NCBI GenBank assembly: GCA_002049455.2
Contig: KV918876.1
Location: forward strand, 152,386-216,385
DNA: 64,000 bases
Direction of reading: 5' to 3'
From: Porphyra umbilicalis
Lineage: Eukaryota > Rhodophyta > Bangiophyceae > Bangiales > Bangiaceae
The notes beneath the pieces are model-generated. The model made no database searches and was not told the origin of the DNA. It saw nothing but the letters and a program-made list of their open reading frames with translations. A program made the translations under genes and the position numbers. The first letter of the stretch is position 1, and every line of letters begins with the position of its first letter. Below are positions 10,163 through 20,581 of this stretch, in pieces.

Positions 10163-12366
10163 GCCACGGTTGGACCCGGGTCGCGCCTACTGACTGGTAG
10201 AGCCGCCCCGGTACTGCCCCTCCACTACATGCAGGCACACGCATCGTCTACGGTGCATCGTGGGTGGCCGCCGCACCCGCCCCCGTGGGTGGCCGTGGCC
10301 ACGTGCGGTTTGGACGGCGACTCCGCCCCCTCCCTGGCGCCCCTCCTCCCGGCTCTCGACGCCCCCACGCGTTTCTCTGCACAGGAAGAGCCACCACCTG
10401 CCGCCCTGGTTCACACAAGGCGCCCCGATGGCGTCCGGGACGGCGCCGACATGCAGGCCCACAGGGAGCGCCGCCGTGACGGCGCCGTCGACAACGCCGC
10501 CCGCGACCTCGCTGGCGTCACAAACGCCGGGGCCGACAGCTGGAACCAAGGCCGACTCAACAGGATCCCGGACGCTGACGAATAAGGGAGCCCCGACTGG
10601 GTCACAAAAGAGAGAGTGAGACTGACAGGAAGCACAACCGGGCCACTGAGCCACGATAAAGCACAGCAATAGATCCCGGTAGGATCAAGAAAACGAACAG
10701 AAGCCAAAGCGCTGCCAATATCCGTCTTCGACTCCGCAGAGGGCCCTCACTGCAACGTACCGTTAAAGTGTCGTGATCTTCACACGTACGGGTATTCGAG
10801 AGACATGGGCGGAGACACACATACGCCTGTAGCACAGAGAGTGTCGAAAGCTACAGACCTCAATTCCCGTCAGTTCGCGCCCGTGTCTATCTATTTGTCA
10901 TAACAAGGCCACGCACGACTGGATGCAATGACCCCCACATCTCTGACGTACCGCAACAATCCGTACCCATCGTGCGTCGTCGGGGCGACGCCGCTGGCGA
11001 CCGCGACGAGAACTACAGCGCCCTACAGATGAGGAGGCAAATGCGCCTGAACCGACCGTGACGACGGCATGCGAGGGCAACAAGGGTGGTCAAGATGATA
11101 ACGGCGACCGCAGACAATAACGACGGCCGCAGATGCTGCTGGGGACGATGAACGATCGGCGACGACGGTGCGACGGACAGCGACAGCACGACGGACCCGG
11201 TCGCATTGGCACGTGTGCACCCCCCCCCCCCAGTGGGTCGAAAACGCTGTTGCGCGACGACCACGCATTGAAAACGTCCCGAAATCGGGCCAGCGGCGCC
11301 ATCAAAACGTCTGGCCGCGGTTCGGCGACGCGCGAGACTTCGCTCGACTCGCGAGAACTGGGCCACTTTCTTCAAATTTTCTTCGTTTCGGAACGCTTGA
11401 CGATCGTATGAACCGAAAGCGCCAGGTTCGGACCCCTGCGTGTCCATCGGGTGACGAACGGAGCCCTTCCTAACGCCTTGGGTCGCTTCAAACTATTTAA
11501 GTTCCACCGCGCGGACAGAAACAAGTTGCGAAGCATCAACTTATTTGACTTGGCCGCAGGTTGCAGCACGCCGCTGCGCCCGTGTGACTCCAACCAAGAT
11601 GCGGTCCCCGCGTGCGCCGCCAACCAAGGTGCAGTTCCCCTCCTGCGGGCAGCGAATATACATGACGACTTGCCCCTGTGCCCCTGTGCCTGTAGTGCCA
11701 CAATTTTCCCGTCGAGAAGGGCCACTGGAATATGAGAGTGTCCGGCCCGTCTGAAAAACACTTTCGACCAGATCCTCAAGCCTGCAGTGCGCTCGCGCGC
11801 ATTCCGCGAGCAGCACCGACGGTCTGTCAACGCTGCATTTTGGCTCTGATTGGAGGTTGACTGGTTTGTAGCAGCAAGATGCCCACCCCGTGATCACATT
11901 CCACAGAACAATGACAATCAGGTGGAAACTGCGTTGCCCGTCAGACAGCACAATTGCAAATGGCGCCGGTGCCGTCGCCCCGGTGCGTGACGGAAGAGGC
12001 GGGCAGCAGCACGTCGGGCTCAGGGGGACGCGGAGGTGAGGTGGATATTGCACTCTAGGCGGCTCTGCAGTTTTTCTCGACGGGGACGTCGCTGACCGAT
12101 CGATTGGAATCAAAAACGGATGGCAAGCGATCATACTCCGAAGCCCCAACCCAAATCGATCGATCGCAACATATTTAAAAATGGATGGAAACGATCATGT
12201 TCCATGACCCCTACCCGTCTCCCTTCGTCTTTCACAGAGACAGCACCGAAAGCGAGCTGGCCGGCTGCCTCGACCGTGCTGGGCCGTGCGAGGCGCTCTG
12301 AGGTGGAAAGGACGATGCGCCGATTCAACAAATTGTGCGACCACGATCGATTTGTTCAACAATATG

Positions 12367-12372
12367 TTTATT
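12367..12372 (-). terminator. AATAAA polyadenylation signal overlapping the transposase stop
   Basis: On the minus strand CCCAATAAACATATTG contains AATAAA, and its TAA is the transposase stop codon (12370-12368). This is a compact 3' end, as often seen in small DNA transposons. Confidence 0.55.
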
Positions 12373-13402
12373 GGGACAGCACCGCGTCAATGACCTTGTC
12401 CACCCGGTCAAATTGTCCAATTATCTGACGTCGAGTGATGAAACTCGCCGCACGCGCTTGCAACAGGTGTGGATTGTCCAAAAGATCGGGCTGAACGTAC
12501 ACGAGATTTCGAATAATGACCTTGAGGTCATTAAAAACGCCTTCAATGGGCTGCAAGTCGGGGCTGTACGCCGGCAACCGCAAGAACGGCACGCCGTTGT
12601 TTCCAAAGAAGGTGTCGCCACCCACGGTGTGGATCGGTGCATTGTCAAACATGACCACACAGTTGGACGACTGCAGGTGCCATGGGCGACCGGGGACGTA
12701 GACGCCCAGCTTCGGTATGAGCAGCTGCAGAAAGAGACGCCAGTCGGCCGCCTTCAGTCCGCCGTCACGCACGATGACCGACTGGAAGCCGAGAATGCGG
12801 CCGTCCGCCGACACCGCCATAGTAGTGCTCGTGCGGGGGACCGATCTCGGATCCCGACCACGCTCGCGGGTACGCTCATGCGCAAGTGCGCGGCCGTACC
12901 GCCGAAAAACGTCTCCACCATCCGTGTGCGTCTCGTCGACGGAGACGATACTCCGACGCGGGATGCGCCGTCGGGCGACGGCGTGCGCCCTGCGAACAGG
13001 CTCCAACGACTCGCGAAAGAGTCGAAGCACGACCTTGCGGGTAAAGCCAAGTCGCCGCATGTGCAGGTCGACGGTGCTCTGAGAACAGCGAAGACCAACA
13101 AACTCCCCGCTAGGGTGGTCCCGCATGGCCTTGAGCATGGCCGCGTGCTCTCGAAGCAGTGCCCGGGGGTTCTCACGAACGAGCATCACCAACGCCGACA
13201 TCAGTCGGTCGTCAAACCAGCAACTGCTGGCATGAAAAATGCGGTGGACGGGGTCACGCCATGGCGAGCCGTGCTCCCGATAGTAGGCCGCCCAGCGCTT
13301 CAGCGTCGACTTGCGGACTCCAATGTTCTGGTAGATGGTCGCACGAGGCACGTTGTTGTGAAGCATCGACAGAGCGACAAAGCGGACCTCGATGCTATAC
13401 AT
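12368..13402 (-). CDS. Tc1/IS630-superfamily DDE transposase, apparently intact
   Basis: 344 residues from an ATG at 13402-13400. Residues about 5-60 form a helix-turn-helix module (VALSMLHNNVPRATIYQ...STLKRW), followed by a second winged-helix-like part to about 125. The catalytic core shows D156 in SVDETHTD, D253 in VMFDNAPIHT and E287 in YSPDLQPIEGVFNDLK. The last two acidic residues are 33 residues apart, as expected for Tc1/mariner/IS630 DD(33-34)E enzymes, which cut and paste DNA at TA dinucleotides in the nucleus. Length and motif order are complete, with no stops or frameshifts, so it could be active or recently active. I could not define terminal inverted repeats. The stop codon lies inside an AATAAA hexamer, and a minisatellite begins 160 bp upstream of the start. 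Confidence 0.9.
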   Translation of the reverse strand: MYSIEVRFVALSMLHNNVPRATIYQNIGVRKSTLKRWAAYYREHGSPWRDPVHRIFHASSCWFDDRLMSALVMLVRENPRALLREHAAMLKAMRDHPSGEFVGLRCSQSTVDLHMRRLGFTRKVVLRLFRESLEPVRRAHAVARRRIPRRSIVSVDETHTDGGDVFRRYGRALAHERTRERGRDPRSVPRTSTTMAVSADGRILGFQSVIVRDGGLKAADWRLFLQLLIPKLGVYVPGRPWHLQSSNCVVMFDNAPIHTVGGDTFFGNNGVPFLRLPAYSPDLQPIEGVFNDLKVIIRNLVYVQPDLLDNPHLLQARAASFITRRQIIGQFDRVDKVIDAVLSQ

Positions 13403-13563
13403 GCCGCGCCGCCGCGAGCGGCCAAGGCCTCCGAGAGTGAACTTGTCCGCGCGTGCGGGCGTTGAGCGCTGTCTCGCTCAGATGACTCCCACGACAAGTC
13501 CCAGCGTCAACAGACAGGTCCAATGAGGGACAAAAGGGACAGCCGCAGCGACCGGCCGTCCCA

Positions 13564-14407
13564 CGTCGTTGTCGTCGCCCGTTGGCGTCCGTCGATGAGC
13601 ACGACGCGGGCGTGCACCGTCGTTGTCGTCGCCCGTTGGCGTCCGTCGATGTGCACGACGCGGGCGTGCACCGTCGTTGTCGTCGCCCGTTGGCCTCCGT
13701 CAATGAGCACGACGCGGGCGTGCACCGTCGTTGTTGACGCCCGTCGGAGAGCACGACACGTGCGTACCCCGTCGTTGTCCACGCCCGTTGGCGTCCGTCG
13801 AGGGGCACGACGCGGGCGTACCCCGTCGTTGTCGACGCCCGTTGGCGTCCGTCGAGGGGCACGACGCGGGCGTGCCCCGTCGTTGTCGTCGCCCGTTGGC
13901 CTCCGTCAATAAGCACGACACGTGCGTAACCCGTCGTTGTCGACGCCCGTTGGCGTCCGTCGAGGGGCACGACGCGGGCGTGCCCCGTCGTTGTCGACGC
14001 CCGTCGGAGAGCACGACACGTGCGTACCCCGTCGTTGTCCACGCCCGTTGGCGTCCGTCGAGGGGCGCGACGCGGGCGTACCCCGTCGTTGTCGACGCCC
14101 GTTGGCGTCCGTCGAGGGGCACGACGCGGGCGTGCCCCGTCGTTGTCGTCGCCCGTTGGCCTCCGTCAATAAGCACGACACGTGCGTAACCCGTCGTTGT
14201 CGACGCCCGTCGGCGTCCGCCGAGGGGCACGACGCGGGCGTGCCCCGTCGTTGTCGACGCCCGTCGGCGTCCGTCGAGGGGCACGACGCGGGCGTGCCCC
14301 GTCGTCGTCAACGACCACCGGTGTCGGCCGTCGGGCACGACGCGGGCGTAACCCGTCGTTGTCGACCCCTGCCGGCGTCCGTCAGTGGGCACGACGCGGT
14401 GGTGCCC
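13564..14407. repeat. 54-bp minisatellite with 260-bp higher-order repeat
   Basis: About 16 units of a 54-bp motif beginning cgtcgttgtcg and containing gcacgacgcgggcgt. Two units (starting 13726 and 13986) are shortened to about 43 bp with the variant cgtcggagagcacgacacgt. Five-unit blocks starting at 13726 and 13986 repeat in the same order at a distance of exactly 260 bp, which is a higher-order repeat. Because 54 is a multiple of 3, long repetitive open frames appear on both strands; I treat these as by-products. Confidence 0.92.
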
Positions 14408-17400
14408 CGCCCTCGGGCACGCCCGCCGGTGCCGCCGCGTCCAGACAGACCATGCGGCCGCGTCCACGTCCACGACACGCTGGGAGGGCGGGAGGAGAAG
14501 CCCCCGGTGGTAAGGAAGGCCGTCACGTTGCCGACGGGGAGGATGGGAGGGCGGGGGGGGGAGTTGAGGGCGAGTGAGGCCGTCCCGTTGACGTCGAGGA
14601 CGAGCGGAGGGCGAGGGAAGATGGCACAGGTGAGTATGACAGGCCCAACGGACGTCTGATTCGGCCCCCGAGTGTAGAGGAAAGACCGACGCCGGCCCCA
14701 GGTGAGAACGTCGTCTGCGGTGAGGTTTGACGAGGTGGGCCGATGGGGTTACGGCGATGACAATCATCGCTTGACACCATCGCCAGGTGCCCCTTCGTAC
14801 GGGTGGTCCAGTCGGGCGGTGGGGGCCACGGCGTGGAGGGAAGGACGAGACGGGGCACGACGACGCTGCGATAGCCACAAAGAACAAGGGCCCCCCCGCG
14901 ACGTGCAAACTGTGGGAGCCGGGACATCGGATTGGGACAAGTCGTATCGACCTGCAAAAAGAGGAGTCACTCAGCAAAATACGTGGAGGGGCCGACCAAA
15001 GTCAGCCTCGTCCTGAGGGCTACGCGAAACGGGCGCCGGCTGCGAGGTCTCTGGAGCTGGCCTGGCAGCCCTGGGATGCAAAAAGACGTAGGGGCCTTCG
15101 AGTGACATTCTCAAACGGACGGCTGCGGGCCGCTCCCCCGGAATGGCCTCGTGACCTCATTTGTTTGCCCTTGCACGAAACTGCCCAAGGATGACCACGT
15201 GAGATGTTGCCACCGTTCTCAACGGTCCACTGATGCGCGAATGTCATTGGCCGAGCGTCCCGCACGTTTGCTGACAGCACGTTTTTCCCCGCCGCGTCGG
15301 GAAAACGAGGTGGGCCCATTTTTTAGGGATCTGCCATAGTTCGCAGGTCGTAAACCCACCTGCTCCGTTTTCCGTACACTGCGATCTGAAGAAGAACAGA
15401 AGAAAACAAGTACTCTCGATCCGAGCAGGTTCTCATATGGTTCGCAACCGACGTTGTTGGGTATGCTCTCACGCACGCTCGCTGCACAATGTGCTGCGCA
15501 CAACCTTGTATCGTGTTCGCCGCGGCGGGACACAGCCCAGGCACGACCTGCAATGTTCTTTGCCTGTCCAGTTTCTCGTGCCTCCTGTAGCATGCAGGAC
15601 ACTCCCTTGCTCCATGAGAGTTCTTGTGTCCGAACGCTTGTCCAGCGCGTCCGTAGTGTGATGAAGGAGACGCTAGGCACTTTTGTCGTCAGCACCGGCG
15701 CCTTGCGCATTGGTGTCCAACCCGGCTACGAACGTCTCTGCGACCGCGTTGCAGTCTTTGTAGCAGGTCACAGCTGCACAGAGGAAGACTCATATGCTCG
15801 TAGACTGTACGTGCGTCGTTTAGCACCGAAGTATGTGGCTTACTTGTTTCCTGGGCAATAGTGCGGTTGGGCGGCTGACGATGCTGGTCGGGTCTGACGG
15901 CCGGCGGTGCGCTCGGCGGTCCGTGGCGGTGATGGGGGGGCGGTCGGGGTGGGCGTCGCTGGCGTCGTCGGTGCCACGGCGGGCGCGGCATCAGCGGCTG
16001 TGCAGTGTGCGGCAGGGATATGTGCGCGCGTGGGCGGCGCGGGCGCGGCGAGCTGGCCGCCACGTGGCGTGGCGGCGGCGGCGGTCGCGGGTATCTGTCG
16101 GACAAGAGTAGAGGAAGCGGTTGTGGGGACATGTCATGGCGCGTGGGCGCGCGGTCGACCGGCACGGGCGACAGCAGCAGAAGCAGCATGCTCTGAACGT
16201 TGCAAAAGATAGGAGGGGAGCTGCTTGTATCCTGCACGAAAGAAGAGGGTGTATGGGCCCCCGCTGAAGACGATAGCGACCGCCATGCATCGTCGTGATC
16301 TTCGAGTGAGTGAGACTGCGTCCGCCGCCACAGCTGCGTCCCCAGCGTGCAAGAGCCAGCGGCGGGGAGCTCGTCGCCATGCATGCGTTTCCATTGTCGT
16401 ACGTACTGAGCATCCTCACCTCCAGTCCTCGGCTCCAGGCGGGCGCCCCCCTGCCTCCCCGTCGTAAACTGACCGATCTGACCTCCCGCTCAGCGACAAA
16501 GGCTTCTTCAACGCTTCATGTGACAACCCACGACAGACCGACAGAGTGAGCGGTCCAGTGCTGTTTCCCGGTCTATATAAGCTGCCAGCTGCCGTGGAAA
16601 GCCGCGGGGTAGAATGAGAATGAGTAGCCGGCGCGCCCGACTGCAGATAGGCAACGACCGACCTCTATCATAGCCGCACCTTCAGGAGAGAAGCAGTCAC
16701 TCCGCAGACAGACGCGGGCTGGACTACCTGCCACGGCCAGCGCGTCTCTCGAGATCAAACAAAGCGTAGAAAATCGTGGATTGCTTCCACAGGTGGGGGG
16801 GTAGCTAAGGCGCGCTCCTCCGTCACTGGGATTGCGTTGATGCCCGACCCCAGGCGGTACGGAGCGGCAACGGGAATCCATGGACCTAGGCAGTGGTCTA
16901 TTTATTGTGCTTCTCACAACAACTGGACCTCGGTGCATCAGCTTCCGTTGCAAAATCACTGTTTCATTGGCTCAGGGGGCGGTCAATGATGCTGAAGCGG
17001 ATGTTGCGGATCCAGTTTTTGTGTGAAGCACAATGAAGGCAGGCGCTCTTCGGGGCCTTGTCCGTTGCACCTGCCGACCAAGTCGGGGTCAACCGGCCCG
17101 GCAAGGGCTTGTGCCGTAGTCGCCACCACCGTGGGCGCGGCAAGCTGTACAGTGGACGGTCGGCCTGAGCGACCACCCAGCTGCCGCGCACCGACAGCTG
17201 GCACTGAGGAGGCGCGGACGTGCCGCCGAGGGTGCGATCCGGGGCGCTGAGGGTTCCGCCACGCGGCCATGAGACATCCTGACAAAAAATGAAGTAGCCC
17301 AGTGGGCGAGACAAGTGATTGTGCTGCCACCGTCTCCCGTTTTGCGGTTGGACGGGTCATCAGCTGTCAGCCACCACCGCTCCATTCGACTCGACGCGTC

Positions 17401-18956
17401 CTCGACTGCCGATTTCCACGCTGCGCCCCCCACTCTCACGCGTGTTCTTTGAAAGGTCGCCGCAGACGCCAGTTTGTGTCTGTTCGCACACCGACGGACC
17501 GATGACACACTTTGATCGCTCCAAAGCCCGCTGCAAACAGAACTCGCCGGCGTTGATTGGTCGACCCATTGCCGTCTTCGACGGCAGGTGGCTCAACCGC
17601 CCAACCGCTCCGCGTGAAAGCTGGCGGAGCCACCGCCCACAGCCTGCGAGGCGGCCAACTGACGGGACCCTTTCGGCAGACGACGGACCCCCCGCCAAAC
17701 ACCTTAAACGCCAGGCACTGGGGTGGGCCCGCCCCGCTGCTCTTAACCGAACGGGTCACTGCCATCGTCGCACGAACGCGGTCCTGGTGGGCTTTGAGCT
17801 CACCTGTTGTCAGACTCCGCTGCCACTTCCGCCCGCAACGGGCTCCTGATCGCAGCGTCAATGGCCCCCGACGCTCAGCGCATGAGCGGCTGCCCTGTTC
17901 CCATCGTGGCGGCCCACACTGCCGCGTTCCCGTTAGAGTCGGGCCGTCACGCGCGGACGACCTCGAGATCCTCGTCCAGCAGCGCGGCGCCGCCGTGTGA
18001 GCAGCAGACGCCAGCGTCCCGCCTGGGGCAGGTAGCCGCGGGGGGGCGGGGGGCGGGGTTGGAGCGCTGCTCCCCGCCGTGCCGTTGGGCAGCCGACCCG
18101 CGCACCCCCCCGCCGTCCGTCGGCCCGGTGGCCCGCCTCATCGGCGGTGCCACGCGGCGGCTCCGTCGACGCCCGCCCCCCGTTCTACGGACTCGCTGGT
18201 GCCCTTCCCGAGCCACAGAGCGGCGACCGCACCTGCGGAGCGAGCGCGCGTGCCGCGGCAGCGGCGGCGGCTGCGGTGGCAACCCCCCCGTCGCCCCCGC
18301 GCGCCCCCTCCCATTTCGTCCTCCGCGAGGCCCCCCGGCCGCCCGCGTGTGTGCGTGGCGGCCCACTGGACGCACCGGCGCCCGCACAGTGGCGCCGCCG
18401 TCGGGGAAGGGCGAGCGCGAGGGGCGTGTGTGTGTGCTCGCAGGCGCGCCCGGGGTGTGTGCTCGGCCGCGTCGACTGTGGCCGAATCCACCGAGCGGGG
18501 GGGCCGTCTCTGGCGGGTGGTGGTGGTGGTACCCTGGCCCCACCAGCTGGCCCCCGCGGCGGTCGCGCTCGGGGCAGCCACTCGCTGGGCACCGTGCGTC
18601 CCCATCGTGTCCGCTTTGGCCAACGCGTGGCCTGCCTGCAGACGGTGCGTGGCCGGGGGAGGGAGGTGACGAGGGGGAGGCGAGTGCACCAGGAGAGGCG
18701 TGTGCCCCAACGAGGGTCGCTGCACCCGCGCGCACGCACGCGGGGCGGCGGGGAGCTCGGGCCGACGAGGGGTGGCAGAGCGTGACTGCGTGTCGATACA
18801 CACCGCCCCGGCGCCGTGGACCGGGAACGCGGCCGCGACCCGCGACCTCCACGCGGGTGTGACGCGGCGTGGCGGGGCGGGCAACCGACCGACGGACGGC
18901 GGCGGCGGCGTCGGCGGCGGCCGGTCGTGCGCCCCCCCCCCCTCCCGGGCGCCACG
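14408..18956. other. 4.5-kb region without recognisable genes; 5' flank of the PH-kinase gene
   Basis: The left part, to about 14640, is degenerate GC-rich sequence related to the minisatellite. From about 14700 to 17900 the sequence is mixed in composition, with short incoherent frames. From about 17950 it becomes extremely GC-rich and merges into the 5' region of the kinase gene. A TATATAA at 16574-16580 has no gene within 2 kb downstream. Nothing else supportable was seen. Confidence 0.45.
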
Positions 18957-19786
18957 ATGAGTGTCGTCGGCGTCTTTTTCCGCTCCCACCCGCAGCAAAC
19001 GCGGCGGTGGCGCAAGCGTGGCGTGCCCGCCGCGCTGGCTGACGAGGAAGCTCCCGCGGACGGGTCGGCCGGGGGGGTGACGCAGGCGCCGGCGCTGCCA
19101 CCAGCGTGCTCGCCGGGCGGCAGCGCCCTTGCCGACGGGCCAGACGACGACGCGGGCGCGGCGGACGGCAGCCTGCCACCGGTGGCGGCTGACGGCGGCG
19201 GGGACCCCGCCAGCGGCAGTGGCAGCGGCAGCCTCGCACTTTCCGCCGCCGGCAGCGGGGACGGGGGGATGTGCCGCCGCGGGCTGTCGGGTGACGGTTT
19301 CCCAGAGGCGTCGGAGCTGCCGCTGCTCTCCTCCCTAACCGAGGAGGAGTCGGTCGACGATGGGTTTGGGCGCAGCCGCTCGGCGGGGAGGAGGAGGGGG
19401 GAAGCCCCCGCCGCCCCCGCCGCCCCCGCCGCCCCCGCCGCCGCGCCGCCGCCGCGGGCGGGGGACCCCGATGGGGGGCGGGGGGCGAGTCGCGGCAGCC
19501 GCCGCCGGGCGGCGGCGGCGGCGGCGGCGGCGGCGGGCACAACCGCCACGGCGGCGGCGGCGGCGGCGGGCACGACCGCCGCCGTGGTAGACGCGTCGGC
19601 CCCGCCAGCCGGCGCGGGTGGGGGGCGGCGCAAGCCCCCGCCCTCGGTCGCCCCACCGATGACGCTCTCCCCGTCGCTCCGCGCGGAAGCGGAGGAGCGT
19701 CTCGGTATTCACCGCCGCCGCAGCGCGTTGAAGGAGAGCGCGAGCGGCGACAGCGTCGAGGGCGTAACTACCCCACGGGCGATGGA

Positions 19787-19818
<32 letters not shown>

Positions 19819-20546
19819 TGGCGGTGGCGGCCGCCGACCCGCCGCCAACCGCTGCGGCACGACGGCGCACGCCGCCCGTGGCACCGGTGCGGCCGCCCAC
19901 GAGTGGGGGCGGCAGCAGCAGCACCCTCCCGCCGGTCTCGCGGGAGGCTGGCGGCCCGGCGACGGCCGGGGCGGCCCCCCCCTCGGCCGCCGCGGCGCCG
20001 GCGGCCCCCCCCCACCCCGCCCTGGTGCGGCCCAAGTCCAAGCGCCTCCCCACAGCAGGCCGCACGTCCCTAGCCAAAATCCCCTTCCCCGGCCGCCGCC
20101 GCAGCCGCATTGTCGAATCCGCGTCCTCGTCCGTGGCGGACGGGGGCCCCAAGTCGCTGGGCGCGGCGGACTTCAACCTGGCGTCGGCCCGCCACGGGTC
20201 GACGATCGACCTGCGGTCGTCGGCGGCGGCGGCGGCGGCGGCCGAGACGGAAGCCGCTGCCGCAGCCGCCGCTGACCCGGCGGGGGGGGACGCCGCCGCG
20301 TGCGGGGGGAGGCGAGGGAGGAAGAGCACCCGTGGGAGCGTGCGGGGAAGCCAACCGCCGTTGGGGCGCGCGCGGTGGGGGGGAGGGCGCGACGGCCGCC
20401 GCTTGCTGTTTGGGGGGAGCGCCCCGACGCTGGCGTCCTACACCCAGGATACGCCGCGGGCCGGGGCGGGCCGGCGCGGCGGGGGGGGTGGTGGCGGCGG
20501 CGGCGGCGGCGGCACTGGCGGCGGAGGCGGCGGCGGTACCGGTGGC

Positions 20547-20581
<35 letters not shown>

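Larger units (their letters stand above)
7633..12367. other. 4.7-kb gene-poor, repeat-relic region
   Basis: No open frame here resembles a protein. Base composition is lower in GC than in neighbouring genes, and codon use in the short frames is incoherent, which suggests decayed transposon or intergenic DNA. It holds a perfect hairpin (8500-8529), an imperfect duplication (9419-9560), a poly(A)/(CA)n tract with flanking direct repeats (10100-10162), a C-run at 11221-11231, and GATCGATC-rich DNA at 12090-12180. Confidence 0.5.

Noticed and set aside
12335-13465. 376-codon open frame opposite the transposase
   Set aside because: Antisense shadow of the intact DDE transposase, with no motifs.
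12236-13475. Terminal inverted repeats for the Tc1/IS630 gene from gagacagc matches
   Set aside because: Only 8 bp identical with poor continuation; too weak to call element ends.
13700-14977. Long minus-strand frame over the 54-bp minisatellite
   Set aside because: The period is divisible by three and lacks stops; repetitive product without ordered sequence.
16574-16580. TATATAA as a promoter
   Set aside because: The next gene on that strand starts more than 2.3 kb away and nothing coding lies between.
17947-19656. 569-codon minus-strand frame overlapping the kinase 5' end
   Set aside because: Pro/Arg simple sequence, antisense to the kinase exon; GC-rich shadow.
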